64,000 nt of DNA from VRUE01 sp963837695 (GTDB lineage: Bacteria > Actinomycetota > Thermoleophilia > Solirubrobacterales > 70-9): NCBI GenBank assembly GCA_963837695.1, contig CAWINZ010000005.1, forward strand, positions 1,922,001-1,986,000, in the 5' to 3' direction. The translations under genes and the position numbers were made by a program. A model generated the notes under the pieces. The model was given only the letters and a program-made list of their open reading frames with translations, was not told where the DNA came from and did no database searches. Of this stretch, positions 1 through 9,447 are shown piece after piece; positions within the stretch are counted from its first letter, which is position 1, and each line of letters begins with the position of its first letter.

Positions 1-1945
1 GCTCTTCCCCAAGGGCTGGCACTACGAGACCCAGCTCGTCGCGATCCCGATGTCGGTGGACCAGGTCCATCCCTACGACATCCTCGCGATGAACGGCGCC
101 TCCGCGGCGCTGGCGATCTCACCGGTCCCGGTCGCCGCCCACGTCGGCGCAGTCCGCGTCGGCAAGCTCGACGGCGACTTCGTCGTCAACCCCTCCGAGG
201 AGGACCACGCCTCGCTCGACCTCGACCTGATCGTCGCCGGTACCGACGAGGCGATTCTGATGGTCGAGGCCGGCGCCAACGGCGTCACCGAGCAGGAGAT
301 CCTCGACGCGCTCGACATCGCCCACGGCGAGATCAAGAAGCTCGTCGCCGCGATGGAGGAGCTGCAGCAGAAGGCCGGCAAGGAGAAGCTCGAGGTCGAG
401 GCGCCCTCGATCGACGAGAGCCTGCTCAGCGAGATCCGTTCTTCCCACGGCGAGGCGCTGATCGAGGCGATCGCCACCGAGGGCAAGCTCGAGCGCTATG
501 AGGCGATCGACGAGGTCAAGGACGAGGTCGTCGCCAAGTACGCCCCCGAGTCCGACGACGGAGAGACCGACGAGAAGCGTGTGGCCGAGGTCAAGGCCGC
601 CTTTGGCGCGATCGAGAAGGACACGATCCGCAAGGCGATCGCCGTCGACAAGAAGCGCCCCGACGGCCGCGCCCAGGACGAGATCCGGCCGATCGAGTGC
701 GAGGTCGACGTCTCCCCCCGCGTGCACGGCTCCGCGCTGTTCACCCGCGGTGAGACGCAGATCCTCTCCAACGCCGCGCTCGGCACGACCCGCATGGACA
801 TGCGGATCGACACGCTCGGCCTGGAGACCTCGAAGAAATTCTGGCACCACTACAACTTCCCGCCCTTCTCGGTCGGGGAGGCCGGCTTCATGCGCGGCCC
901 GAAGCGCCGCGACATCGGCCACGGCGCCCTCGCCGAGCGGGCACTGGTGGCGACCATCCCGAACGAAGAGGACTTCCCCTACGTGATCCGGGTCGTCTCC
1001 GAGACGCTCGAGTCCAACGGCTCCTCGTCGATGGGCTCGGTCTGCGCCTCCTCGATGGCACTGCAGGCGGCGGGCGTGCCGGTCAGCGCACCGGTCGCAG
1101 GTGTCGCGATGGGTCTGATCAAAGAGGGCGACGACTACATCGTCCTCACCGACATCGCCGGCGTCGAGGACCACCTCGGTGACATGGACTTCAAGGTCGC
1201 CGGCACCGCAGACGGGATCACCGCGCTGCAGATGGACATCAAGATCACCGGCGTCACCTTCGAGATCCTCACCGACGCGCTGGAGCAGGCCAACAAGGGC
1301 CGCCAGTTCATCCTCGGCAAGATGTCCGAAGCGATCGACGGCCCGCGCGAGACGCTCTCCAAGCACGCGCCGCGGATCGAGGCGATCAAGATCGATCAGG
1401 AGAAGATCGGCGCCGTGATCGGCAAAGGCGGGGAAACGATCCGCGCGCTCTGCGAGGAGTTCGAAGCCGAAATCGACGTCGAGGACGACGGCACGATCCG
1501 GATCTACGCCCCGACCGGCGAACTGGTCGAAGCCTGCGTGGCCCGGATCGAGTCGATGACCAAGGAGGCCGAGATCGGCGACAAGTACCCGGCCGCCAAA
1601 GTCGTCAAGACGACCACCTTCGGCGCCTTCGTCGAGCTGGTCAAGGGCACCGACGGCCTGCTGCACATCTCCAACGTGAAGCCGGGGGAGAGGGTCGACT
1701 CGGTCGACGACGTGCTCAGCTCGGGCGACGTGATCGACGTCACCGTGGTCGAGGTCGACCGCGAGCGCGGTCGTATCGGCCTGCGCCTCTCCGACGACCC
1801 ATCGGTGGCCGGTAAAAGCGCCGAGGAGCTGGCTGACGTCGGCTCCGGCGACGCCGGCCCGCGCCGCAACGGCGGCGACCGCGATCGCGGTGGCCGCGGT
1901 GGCGGAGGCGGCGGTCGTCGGCGCGAGCGCGAGCGTCGCAGCTAG
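1..1945 (+). CDS. pnp: Polyribonucleotide nucleotidyltransferase (PNPase), 5' truncated by window edge
   Basis: Phosphorolytic 3'-5' exoribonuclease of mRNA turnover. The reading frame is open from base 2 and the start codon lies outside the window. About 647 residues are visible. They hold the end of the first RNase PH domain (to about residue 110), the helical linker, the second RNase PH domain (about 225-440), a KH domain near residue 462 with a GKGGETI loop, and an S1 domain from about 526 (TTFGAFVEL, LLHISN). The protein ends in a Gly/Arg-rich tail (RGGRGGGGGGRR), common in actinobacterial PNPases and likely an RNA-binding extension. The next gene begins at or before its stop codon, so the two are probably cotranscribed. 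Identification is certain; only the N-terminus is missing. Confidence 0.97.
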   Translation, partial: LFPKGWHYETQLVAIPMSVDQVHPYDILAMNGASAALAISPVPVAAHVGAVRVGKLDGDFVVNPSEEDHASLDLDLIVAGTDEAILMVEAGANGVTEQEILDALDIAHGEIKKLVAAMEELQQKAGKEKLEVEAPSIDESLLSEIRSSHGEALIEAIATEGKLERYEAIDEVKDEVVAKYAPESDDGETDEKRVAEVKAAFGAIEKDTIRKAIAVDKKRPDGRAQDEIRPIECEVDVSPRVHGSALFTRGETQILSNAALGTTRMDMRIDTLGLETSKKFWHHYNFPPFSVGEAGFMRGPKRRDIGHGALAERALVATIPNEEDFPYVIRVVSETLESNGSSSMGSVCASSMALQAAGVPVSAPVAGVAMGLIKEGDDYIVLTDIAGVEDHLGDMDFKVAGTADGITALQMDIKITGVTFEILTDALEQANKGRQFILGKMSEAIDGPRETLSKHAPRIEAIKIDQEKIGAVIGKGGETIRALCEEFEAEIDVEDDGTIRIYAPTGELVEACVARIESMTKEAEIGDKYPAAKVVKTTTFGAFVELVKGTDGLLHISNVKPGERVDSVDDVLSSGDVIDVTVVEVDRERGRIGLRLSDDPSVAGKSAEELADVGSGDAGPRRNGGDRDRGGRGGGGGGRRRERERRS

Positions 1946-1949
1946 TTCG

Positions 1950-3224
1950 TTGAGCGCCGCGCAGCTGACCGAGCTCGGCTCGGGCGTCCGGGTCGTGACC
2001 GAGGGGGTTCCCTCGGTCCGTTCCGTGGCGCTCGGGCTCTGGGTTCGCACCGGCTCCAGGAACGAGACGCCGGCCCAGGCCGGTGTCTCGCACTTCCTCG
2101 AGCACCTGCTGTTCAAGGGCACCGCCCGCTACTCGGCGATCGAGATATCCGAGCTCCTCGATGGGCTCGGCGCCTCGGTCAACGCGGCGACCGGCAAGGA
2201 GACCACCCACCTGCACGCCCGCTTCCTCGACGAGCACACCGATGAGGTCTTCGACCTGCTTGCCGAGATGCTGCTGGCGCCGACCTACCCGGACATCGAC
2301 TCCGAGCGCGACGTCGTGCTGGAGGAGATCGCGATGTACGAGGACGAGCCGCAGGACCGCGTCCACGACATCCTCGCCGGCGCCGTCTTCGGTGAGCACC
2401 CGCTGGGCCGGCGAGTTTTGGGCGAGGCCGAGGTGATCTCCTCGATTCCGGTCCCGGACATCGAGGCTTACCGCAGGGGCCGCTACACCGGCGCGCACGT
2501 GGTCGTCGGCGCGGCCGGCCATCTCGAGCACGAGCGGATCGTCGCCCTCGCCGAGCGGCTGGTTTCGCCGCCGGCCGGCGAGAACGGCGCTTCGACGGTA
2601 AGCGAGCTTGGCGCCGAGGCGCGGCTGCGCTTCTACCCGAAGGACACCGAGCAGTACCACATCTGTTTCGGCGCGCCGGGGATCGTCCGCGACGACGAGC
2701 GCCGTTACGGGCTCGCCGTGCTCGACTCGATCTTCGGCGGCTCGACCTCCTCGCGCCTCTTCCGCGAGATCCGCGAGAAGCGCGGCCTCGCCTACTCGGT
2801 CGGCTCCTACAACGAGCAGTACACCGATTCCGGCATGGTCGCGACCTACGTCGGCACCCGTGAGGACAACGTCGAGGAAGCCTGCGCGGTGATCGGCGCC
2901 GAGCTCGAGCGGCTGCGCTCCGAGCCGGTCTCGGGCGACGAGCTGGCGCGGGCGAAGGAGAACGTCAAGGGTCGCCTCGTGCTCTCCTCGGAGTCGACCG
3001 CGGCGCGGATGACGCGGATCTCCCGCTCGACTCTCTTCGACCTGCCGATCGAAAGCCTCGACTCGATGCTGGCCAGGGTCGACGCGGTCAGCGTCGAGGA
3101 ACTGAGCGAGCTGGCGAGCGAGCTCTACGGCGCCGAGCGGCTCTCGGCCGCGTGTGTCGGCCGCGACGAGGCCTGTTTCCGTGCGGCGTTGGCGCCGGTC
3201 AGCGAGCAACTGGTCGCCGCATGA
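1950..3224 (+). CDS. M16 family zinc metallopeptidase (PepR/mitochondrial processing peptidase-like)
   Basis: Predicted cytoplasmic zinc peptidase of the pitrilysin (inverzincin) family. The inverted HxxEH zinc motif appears as HFLEH within VSHFLEHLLFKGT, and the downstream glutamate ligand region reads VVLEEIAMYEDEP. A second, inactive M16 domain follows (AYSVGSYNEQYTDSG, AKENVKGRLVLSSES). I chose the TTG at 1950, four bases after the pnp stop, because conserved family sequence (LTELGSGVRVVTE) starts right after it. A GTG at 1890 is also in frame, but it would add a low-complexity stretch that is the shadow of the pnp tail. The stop overlaps the dapB ATG (ATGA). The order pnp, M16 peptidase, dapB is common in Actinobacteria. 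The substrate is unknown. Confidence 0.9.
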   Translation: MSAAQLTELGSGVRVVTEGVPSVRSVALGLWVRTGSRNETPAQAGVSHFLEHLLFKGTARYSAIEISELLDGLGASVNAATGKETTHLHARFLDEHTDEVFDLLAEMLLAPTYPDIDSERDVVLEEIAMYEDEPQDRVHDILAGAVFGEHPLGRRVLGEAEVISSIPVPDIEAYRRGRYTGAHVVVGAAGHLEHERIVALAERLVSPPAGENGASTVSELGAEARLRFYPKDTEQYHICFGAPGIVRDDERRYGLAVLDSIFGGSTSSRLFREIREKRGLAYSVGSYNEQYTDSGMVATYVGTREDNVEEACAVIGAELERLRSEPVSGDELARAKENVKGRLVLSSESTAARMTRISRSTLFDLPIESLDSMLARVDAVSVEELSELASELYGAERLSAACVGRDEACFRAALAPVSEQLVAA

Positions 3225-3886
3225 TCCGCGTGGGTGTCTCCGGCGCGGCGGGGCGGATGGGCAGGACCGTGTGCGAAGCCGTCGAGTCCGCCGAGGGCAT
3301 GGAGCTGGCGGCAAAGGCCGACCCGGCGCTCGACACAGAGCTGGACAGCATGCTGGGCGAGGTCGATGTCGTCGTCGACTTCAGCCGACCCGACACGGCG
3401 CTGGCCAACGCCAAGGCCTGCCTCGAGACCGGAGTCCACGTGGTGCTCGGCACCACCGGCTTTGACCTCGAGGCGCTGCGCGAGCTCGCGGAGGGCAGCG
3501 ATGCCAACTGCTTCGTCGCGCCCAACTTCGCGATCGGAGCCGTGCTCTTGATGCGGGCGGCGCAGTCGATCGCCAAACACATGCCCGAGTGCGAGATCGT
3601 CGAGCTGCACCACGACGGCAAGCTCGACGCGCCTTCCGGCACGGCGAAGCGCACCGCCGAATTGATCGAGGCGGCCGGCGGCAACGTCCACCAGCCGATC
3701 CACTCGGTGCGGCTGCCCGGCCTGGTCGCCCACCAGGAAGTGATCTTCGGCGGCGAGGGACAGACGCTCTCGATCCGCCATGACTCGATCGACCGCGTCT
3801 CGTTCATGCCCGGCGTCGTCCTCGCCGTGCGCCGGGTCGCCGATCTGCCCGACCGCTTCACGGTCGGCCTCGAGAAGCTGTTGTAG
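3221..3886 (+). CDS. dapB: 4-hydroxy-tetrahydrodipicolinate reductase
   Basis: NAD(P)H-dependent reduction of hydroxy-tetrahydrodipicolinate in the diaminopimelate/lysine pathway, supplying peptidoglycan and lysine. The N-terminal dinucleotide-binding motif is GAAGRMG (residues 7-13). The family signature ELHHDGKLDAPSGTA lies near residues 128-142 and carries the catalytic His and Lys. At 221 residues it is shorter than the E. coli enzyme (273) and nearer actinobacterial forms. The ATG at 3221 overlaps the preceding stop. Fifteen bases upstream of that ATG lies only peptidase coding sequence, so translation is probably coupled. Its pathway partner dapA lies 1.5 kb downstream, separated by an amidase gene. 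Confidence 0.95.
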   Translation: MIRVGVSGAAGRMGRTVCEAVESAEGMELAAKADPALDTELDSMLGEVDVVVDFSRPDTALANAKACLETGVHVVLGTTGFDLEALRELAEGSDANCFVAPNFAIGAVLLMRAAQSIAKHMPECEIVELHHDGKLDAPSGTAKRTAELIEAAGGNVHQPIHSVRLPGLVAHQEVIFGGEGQTLSIRHDSIDRVSFMPGVVLAVRRVADLPDRFTVGLEKLL

Positions 3887-3890
3887 GTTC

Positions 3891-5339
3891 ATGGCGATGA
3901 CGGAGGAGCTGGCGCGCCTGGACGCGACCGCGCAGGCAGAACTGGTCCGCAACGGAGACCTGACCGCGGCCGAGCTGGTCGAAGCGGCGATCTCGCGGAT
4001 CGAGGCAACCAACGGCGAGATCAACGCGGTGATCCACCCACTCTTCGAGGAAGGGCTGGAGGCAGCCCGCGGAGAGCTCCCCGACGGGCCCTTCAAGGGC
4101 GTCCCCTTCCTGCTCAAGGACCTCGGTGCCGCCTTCGCGGGCCAGCCTCTGCACCTCGGCATGAACTACCTGAAGGAGCGCGACTTCCGCGCCCCGATGG
4201 ACACCTACCTGGCGCAGCGCTTCCGTGCCGCGGGCCTGGTCACGATCGGCAAGACGAACGCGCCCGAGCTGGGCATCCTGCCGACCACCGAGCCGCGCGC
4301 CCACGGCGCCACCCACAACCCGTGGGACCTCGACCGCACGCCGGGAGGGTCGAGCGGGGGTTCCGGCGCGGCGGTCGCGGCGGGAATGGTGCCGATGGCC
4401 CACGCCAACGACGGCGGCGGCTCGATCCGCATCCCGGCCTCCAACTGTGGGCTCGTCGGCCTCAAGCCGAGCCGGCAGCGGATCAGCGAGGGGCCGCTGA
4501 TCGGCGACATCATGTCCGGCTTGACCTGCGAGCTCTGCGTCTCGCGCTCGGTCAGGGACACCGCCACGCTGCTCGAGGCGGTTCATGGTCCCGCGCCCGG
4601 CGATCCCTACGTCGCGCCGCCCCCGCAGCGCCCCTACACCGAGGAGCTCGGCGCCGACCCCGGCAAGCTGCGGATCGCACTCTGGACCGAGACGATCATC
4701 GAGCAGGACGCCGACCCCGAGGTAGTCGCGGCGGCACGGGCCGGGGCGAAGGCGCTCGAAGGCCTCGGCCACCAGGTCGAGGAGCCGGACATGAGCGCCC
4801 TTGCGAGCCTGCCGATCATCGAGGCCTTCCTCGTCCGCTGGGCTGCCGGCCAGGCCCAGGCGCTCGAGCAGTTCGGCATCATCGGCGGACAGCCGGTCGG
4901 GCCCGAGGACGTCGAGCCGCTGACCTGGGCCCTGGCTGAGATCGGCCGGACGCGCAGCGCCGGCGACTATCTGGCGGCCGTCGGCCAGCACCAGGTGATG
5001 TCGCGGATGTTCGCCGGCGTCCACGAGTCCGGCTTCGACCTGCTGCTGACGCCGACCATGGGCGAGCCGCCGCCGCCGCTCGGAACCTTTGACGACTCCG
5101 GGCCGGATCCGATGGCCGCCTTCGAGCGTGCTTTCCTGGCGGGCTGCTTCACGGCGGCCTTCAACGCCACCGGGCAGCCGGCGATCTCACTGCCCCTGCA
5201 CTGGACCGCGGACGGCCTACCGGTCGGCGTGCAGCTCGTCGCGCCGCTGGGACGCGAGGACATCCTGCTCCGGGTCGCTTCTCAGCTGGAGCAGGCCGTG
5301 CCATGGGCCGACCGCATGGCCCCCGCCTTTGCCATATGA
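3891..5339 (+). CDS. Amidase signature family hydrolase
   Basis: A 482-residue amidase-signature enzyme. The Ser-cisSer-Lys triad is visible as K76 (LLKDLG), S154 (GGSSGGS) and S178 (DGGGSIR), with the classical PGGSSGGSGAAVAAG block. The C-terminal part (LLLTPTMGEPPPPLG, ATGQPAISLP) is typical of NylA/6-aminohexanoate-cyclic-dimer-hydrolase-like and other aryl/acyl amidases. It is clearly distinct from the GatA encoded at 28.5 kb. The start is ATG 3891 (MAMTEEL), four bases after dapB; ATG 3897 is an alternative. It sits inside a dapB-amidase-dapA-rnj run, so it may be co-expressed with diaminopimelate genes, but the substrate cannot be told from sequence. Confidence 0.88.
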   Translation: MAMTEELARLDATAQAELVRNGDLTAAELVEAAISRIEATNGEINAVIHPLFEEGLEAARGELPDGPFKGVPFLLKDLGAAFAGQPLHLGMNYLKERDFRAPMDTYLAQRFRAAGLVTIGKTNAPELGILPTTEPRAHGATHNPWDLDRTPGGSSGGSGAAVAAGMVPMAHANDGGGSIRIPASNCGLVGLKPSRQRISEGPLIGDIMSGLTCELCVSRSVRDTATLLEAVHGPAPGDPYVAPPPQRPYTEELGADPGKLRIALWTETIIEQDADPEVVAAARAGAKALEGLGHQVEEPDMSALASLPIIEAFLVRWAAGQAQALEQFGIIGGQPVGPEDVEPLTWALAEIGRTRSAGDYLAAVGQHQVMSRMFAGVHESGFDLLLTPTMGEPPPPLGTFDDSGPDPMAAFERAFLAGCFTAAFNATGQPAISLPLHWTADGLPVGVQLVAPLGREDILLRVASQLEQAVPWADRMAPAFAI

Positions 5340-5361
5340 CCGCCCCGATACCCTGCCAGCG

Positions 5362-6237
5362 ATGAGCGAGATCCGCGGTGTCATAACGGCGATGGCCACC
5401 CCCTTCACGCCCGAAGGCAAAATCGACGATGCCGCCGCGCGGGGGCTGGCCGGCTACCTGATCGAGCACGGCTCGCACGGGGTCGTCGTCGCCGGCTCGT
5501 CGGGCGAGGCGGCGACCCTTGACGACGAGGAGCACATCGCGCTGCTGGCGGCGATAGTCGACGAGATCGGCGCCGAGGCGCTGGTGATCTGCGGCACCGG
5601 CACCAACGACACGCGCCACTCGATCGAGCTGACCAAGGCCGCCGCCGAGGCCGGCGCAGACGGCGCGCTGGTCGTCACGCCCTACTACAACAAGCCCACC
5701 TTCCCCGGGATCCGCGCTCACTACGAAGCGATCTCCGCCGCGGTCCCCGGCCTGCCGTTGATCGCCTACAACATCCCCTCGCGGGTGGTGGTCAATGTCG
5801 GTCCTGCCGAACTCACGGAGCTGGCCAAGATCGACAGCGTGGTCGCTGTCAAGCAGGCCCAGAATCAGGAGCTGCAACAGATTGAGGGGCTGGCGCTCCT
5901 GGCCGGCAACGACGATGGCTTCCTGCGCACGCTGCAACTGGGCGGGGCGGGTGGAATCCTTGTCGCCTCCCACCTGGTCGGCCCACAGATGCGGGAGATG
6001 TGGGACGCGGCCCAAGCCGGCGATCTGGAGCGGGCAGGGGAGATCGACAGCGGCCTGCGGGATCTCTACGACGTTCTGGGCCTCGTCACCAACCCGATTC
6101 CGCTCAAGGCGGCGCTGGAGATGACCGGGCTGATCCCCCACGGCGACCTGCGGCTGCCCTTGTTCCAGCTCGACCCCGACCAGCGCGCCACGGTGCGTGA
6201 AGCCCTGGACGCCGTCGGCGTGCCGGTGGCCTCCTAG
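5362..6237 (+). CDS. dapA: 4-hydroxy-tetrahydrodipicolinate synthase
   Basis: Class I aldolase condensing pyruvate with aspartate semialdehyde, the first committed step of diaminopimelate/lysine synthesis. It has 291 residues. The Schiff-base lysine is K164 (VAVKQAQ), the catalytic tyrosine Y136, and YNIPSR keeps the arginine that binds the semialdehyde carboxylate. The usual Thr-Thr pair (GTTGE) is replaced by Ser-Ser (GSSGEAATL), which retains the hydroxyls but is unusual. Adjacency to dapB and rnj supports DapA over other members of the superfamily. The stop is followed two bases later by rnj, so the two are likely cotranscribed, as in mycobacteria. Confidence 0.93.
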   Translation: MSEIRGVITAMATPFTPEGKIDDAAARGLAGYLIEHGSHGVVVAGSSGEAATLDDEEHIALLAAIVDEIGAEALVICGTGTNDTRHSIELTKAAAEAGADGALVVTPYYNKPTFPGIRAHYEAISAAVPGLPLIAYNIPSRVVVNVGPAELTELAKIDSVVAVKQAQNQELQQIEGLALLAGNDDGFLRTLQLGGAGGILVASHLVGPQMREMWDAAQAGDLERAGEIDSGLRDLYDVLGLVTNPIPLKAALEMTGLIPHGDLRLPLFQLDPDQRATVREALDAVGVPVAS

Positions 6238-6239
6238 CG

Positions 6240-7901
6240 ATGGCGGCGAAGCTGAAAGTGCTGCCGCTCGGCGGCCTGGGCGAGATCGGCAAGAACATGA
6301 CCGTGATCGAGTACGACGGGCGGATCGTCGTCGTCGACACCGGCCTGATGTTCCCGACGCCCGAGATGCTCGGCATCGACCTGGTTCTGCCCAACTTCTC
6401 CTACCTGCGTGGTCGTGCCGATGACATCGAGGCGATCGTGCTCACCCACGGGCACGAGGACCACGTCGGCGCGCTGCCCTACGTACTGCGCGAGATCGGC
6501 ATGCCGCCGGTCATCTACGGGGGCCAGCTGACGATCGGGATGGTCCGCTCCAAGCTCGACGAGCACAAGATGAAGGACGCGCCGCTCGAAGAGCTGCCCG
6601 CGGGCAAGAAGGTCCAGGCTGGGCCCTTCGAGCTCGAGCTGGTTCACCTCTCGCACTCGATCCCCGACGCGCGCGGCGTGATCCTCGAGACCGAGCTCGG
6701 CAAGATGCTGATGACCGGCGACTACAAGTTCGACCAGACCCCGGTCGACGGCCGCCCGGCCGACATGTCGCGCCTCGCCGAGCTTGGCCGCGATGGCCTG
6801 CTGCTTCTCTGCGGCGACTCGACCAACGCCGACCGGGCGGGCACCGCGCCGTCGGAGTCGAGCGTCGGTCCGGCCCTGCTGGAGACCTTCTCAGCCTGCA
6901 AGGGCCGGGTCATCGTCACCTCCTTTGCCTCCAACATCCACCGTGTGCAGCAGGTGATCGATGCCGCCGTCGCGCTTGACCGCCGGGTCGCCCTGGTCGG
7001 CCGCTCGATGCGCAAGAACTTCAACATCGCCTCCAATCTCGGCATCGCCAAAGCGCCGTCGGGCCTCTTCATCCAGCCGCGCGAGATCGAGAACTTCCCC
7101 GATGAGAAGGTTGTCGTGATCTCCACCGGCAGCCAGGGCGAGCCGCTCTCGGCGCTGCGGCGGATGGCCAACAACGACCACCGTGACGTCCAGCTGCACT
7201 CCGGCGACACAGTCGTCTTCTCGGCGACGCCGGTGCCCGGCAACGAGCGCGCGGTGAACGAAACGATCGACCGCATCTACGAGATCGGCGCCTCGGTCGT
7301 GACGGCGAAGGACGCGCCGATCCACGCCTCCGGGCACGGCTGGCAGGAGGAGCTGAAGCTGATGCTCAACCTGACCAAGCCGCGCTACGTGATGCCGGTC
7401 CACGGCGATTACCAGCGCCTGCGCTTGCACGCCGGGCTCGCCCACTCGGTCGGGATCGACCCCGAGAACGTCTTCCAGGGCCGCAACGGCCTGCCGCTTG
7501 AACTCGACAGCGAGGGGGCGCGCTTCGGCAAGGAGGTCCATGCCGGCGTCGTCTACGTCGACGGCGTCAACGTCGGCGAGCCCGACGACGTCGCTCTGCG
7601 CGACCGGCGCGAGATCTCCGCCGACGGGATCTTCATCGTCGTCGCGACGATCTCCGCCGACGATGGCTGCGTAGTCGCCGACCCCGAGGTGATCGTGCGC
7701 GGCGTCGCCCTGTCCGAAGGCGAGGAGTCGCTGGTCGACGAACTCAAGGACGTGGTCGAGGACTCGCTCGAGGACGCCGCCGAGGCCGGCACCCGCGAGG
7801 TCCACCTGATTCAGGAAGACGTCCACGAGGCGATCGCCAAGCTCGTTTACAAAAAGCTGCGCATCCGGCCGATGATCCTACCCGTCGTCGTCGAGGTCTG
7901 A
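6240..7901 (+). CDS. rnj: Ribonuclease J
   Basis: Metallo-beta-lactamase/beta-CASP endo- and 5'-3' exoribonuclease of RNA processing and decay. The zinc motif is HTHGHEDHVGALP (H70, H72, D74, H75). The beta-CASP region contains LLCGDSTNADR, VTSFASNIHRVQQ and STGSQGEPLSALRRM. The Lys/His-rich block HASGHGWQEELKLMLNLTKPRYVMPVHGDYQ is the RNase J hallmark. The 553-residue length and the C-terminal domain (LRIRPMILPVVVEV) are typical. It lies two bases after dapA and ends just before a hairpin terminator. With pnp at the start of the window, two RNA-decay enzymes flank the lysine genes. Confidence 0.96.
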   Translation: MAAKLKVLPLGGLGEIGKNMTVIEYDGRIVVVDTGLMFPTPEMLGIDLVLPNFSYLRGRADDIEAIVLTHGHEDHVGALPYVLREIGMPPVIYGGQLTIGMVRSKLDEHKMKDAPLEELPAGKKVQAGPFELELVHLSHSIPDARGVILETELGKMLMTGDYKFDQTPVDGRPADMSRLAELGRDGLLLLCGDSTNADRAGTAPSESSVGPALLETFSACKGRVIVTSFASNIHRVQQVIDAAVALDRRVALVGRSMRKNFNIASNLGIAKAPSGLFIQPREIENFPDEKVVVISTGSQGEPLSALRRMANNDHRDVQLHSGDTVVFSATPVPGNERAVNETIDRIYEIGASVVTAKDAPIHASGHGWQEELKLMLNLTKPRYVMPVHGDYQRLRLHAGLAHSVGIDPENVFQGRNGLPLELDSEGARFGKEVHAGVVYVDGVNVGEPDDVALRDRREISADGIFIVVATISADDGCVVADPEVIVRGVALSEGEESLVDELKDVVEDSLEDAAEAGTREVHLIQEDVHEAIAKLVYKKLRIRPMILPVVVEV

Positions 7902-7908
7902 CCGGAAC

Positions 7909-7952
7909 TAAAAAGACCCGCCGGTCGCGTTGGGGAGAACCGGCGGGCCTTT
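7909..7952. terminator. Probable bidirectional intrinsic terminator between rnj and the sensor kinase gene
   Basis: A perfect 9-bp stem, CCCGCCGGT (7917-7925) with ACCGGCGGG (7939-7947), has a 13-base loop. It is followed by TTT on the plus strand and preceded by an A-tract (7910-7914) that becomes T5 on the minus strand. The position between convergent genes suits a shared terminator. The minus-strand version has the better U-tract. Confidence 0.75.
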
Positions 7953-7986
7953 GTGTCTCGTCCACCGTGGAAGCTAAGCCGGAGCG

Positions 7987-9447
7987 CTAAAGCGGGTCTA
8001 AAGCCGGACTAATTCCCCGCTCAGATTTCGACGTTCGCAGCGGCAGGCGGACGCGGAAGAGCGCGCCGCCCAGGTCGGATTCGCCCGCCTCGGCGCTGCC
8101 GCCGTGTGATCTGGCGACGGCGCTGACGATCGCCAGGCCGAGGCCGCTGCCGCCGCCGACAGCCGTGTCGGCGGGTCCGTCGCCGCGGACGAAGCGCTCG
8201 AAGATCTGCTCGCGCAACTCGGCCGGAACGCCGGGGCCGTTGTCGGCGACCTCGACCACCGCGCTCGCGCCCTCGGCGCGCAGACGCAGCTCGATTCGCG
8301 AGCCCGCCGGGGTGTGGCGGGCGGCATTGTCGAGCAGGTTGAGCACCATCCGGTGTAGCTCGTCGGGGTTGCCGTCGACCAGGAGCGGGCGCTCGTTTTC
8401 GACCCGCAGCTCGCGTTCGCCGATCGTCGGCGCAACCTCCGCCGCGGCGTTGCCCGCCACCTCGGCCAGATCGCAGCGGGTGCGGGCGCCGATCCGCCCG
8501 GCGTCGGCGCGGGCGAGGAGCAGAAGGTCGCCGACCAGGCGGCTCATCCGGCTGGAGGAGCGCAGCGCCGAGTCGACCATCGCCCGCTCGTCCTCCTGAG
8601 CCGGCTCCTCCAGCGAGGCCTGGAGCAGTTCCAGGTTGGCGAGGATGCTGGTCAGCGGGGTGCGCAGCTCGTGCGAGGCGTCGGCGACGAACTCGCGCTG
8701 GCGCTTCAGCGCCGCTTCGCGCTCGGCACGGGCGGCGTCGAGCGAGCGCAGCATCGCCTCCAGCGTGCGGGCGAGCTCGCCGACCTCGTCGTCGACCCGC
8801 GGTTGCGGCATGTGGCTGGAGGGGTCGCCGGTCTCGGCGATTGTGCGCGCCGTCGCGGTCAGCGAGGCGATCGGCCGCATCGCCCGCCGGGCGATCGCCA
8901 CGCCCGCGAGGCTGGCGAGCAGGGTGGCGCCCAGCACCCCGGCCGCGATCAGGAGCCAGAGTCGGCCCACGGTCGAGTCGATGTGCTGCTCGTCGCGGCC
9001 GTACTGGACGTAGCCGGCGATCCGCCCGGTCTGACGGCTGCGCAGGGCGACCGTCACGACCCGCATCTCGCCGGTGTCGTGGATCCCGGCCGTCGGGGGA
9101 CCGAGGGCGGCCGCGTTCGGGCTCGCGTCGAGTTCCCGCCCCTGCGAGTCGTAGATCCGCACCGAGGCGTCGTTGGGGCTGACGAAATCGCCCAGGTCGG
9201 GCTCGCGCACGATCAGCGTGTTGGTGATCGTGTCGACGATCTGGACCTGCGAGGCCAGCGTCGTGACGGCGCCCTTCATCTCGCGGTTGAAGTCGCCGCG
9301 GATGCGCTGCGCGGCGAGGTTGCCGACGATCACCCCGAACAGCACCAGGATCGCCAGGGTCAGTCCGGCGGAGACGCCGGCCAAGCGCCAGCGCACCGGC
9401 CAATTCCCGAATGGCGATCCCAGGCGTCGCCAGACGGCGCCATTCAT
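7987..9447 (-). CDS. HAMP-domain sensor histidine kinase
   Basis: Membrane sensor kinase of 486 residues. Order: N-terminal membrane segment (about 22-46), an extracytoplasmic sensor region of about 120 residues, a second membrane segment (about 167-190), HAMP, HisKA with phospho-acceptor H259 (DASHELRTPLTSIL), then HATPase_c with N-box NLLDNAARHTP, G1 DNGPGVP and G2 GSGLGLAIV. The ATG start overlaps the stop of the response regulator gene (ATGA), so the pair is one operon and translationally coupled. The signal is unknown. The sensor region shows no recognised ligand-binding motif. Confidence 0.93.
   Translation of the reverse strand: MNGAVWRRLGSPFGNWPVRWRLAGVSAGLTLAILVLFGVIVGNLAAQRIRGDFNREMKGAVTTLASQVQIVDTITNTLIVREPDLGDFVSPNDASVRIYDSQGRELDASPNAAALGPPTAGIHDTGEMRVVTVALRSRQTGRIAGYVQYGRDEQHIDSTVGRLWLLIAAGVLGATLLASLAGVAIARRAMRPIASLTATARTIAETGDPSSHMPQPRVDDEVGELARTLEAMLRSLDAARAEREAALKRQREFVADASHELRTPLTSILANLELLQASLEEPAQEDERAMVDSALRSSSRMSRLVGDLLLLARADAGRIGARTRCDLAEVAGNAAAEVAPTIGERELRVENERPLLVDGNPDELHRMVLNLLDNAARHTPAGSRIELRLRAEGASAVVEVADNGPGVPAELREQIFERFVRGDGPADTAVGGGSGLGLAIVSAVARSHGGSAEAGESDLGGALFRVRLPLRTSKSERGISPALDPL

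Noticed and set aside
119..3314. Long minus-strand frames opposite pnp and the M16 peptidase gene
   Set aside because: Shadow frames of high-G+C coding DNA; the plus-strand proteins are unambiguous.
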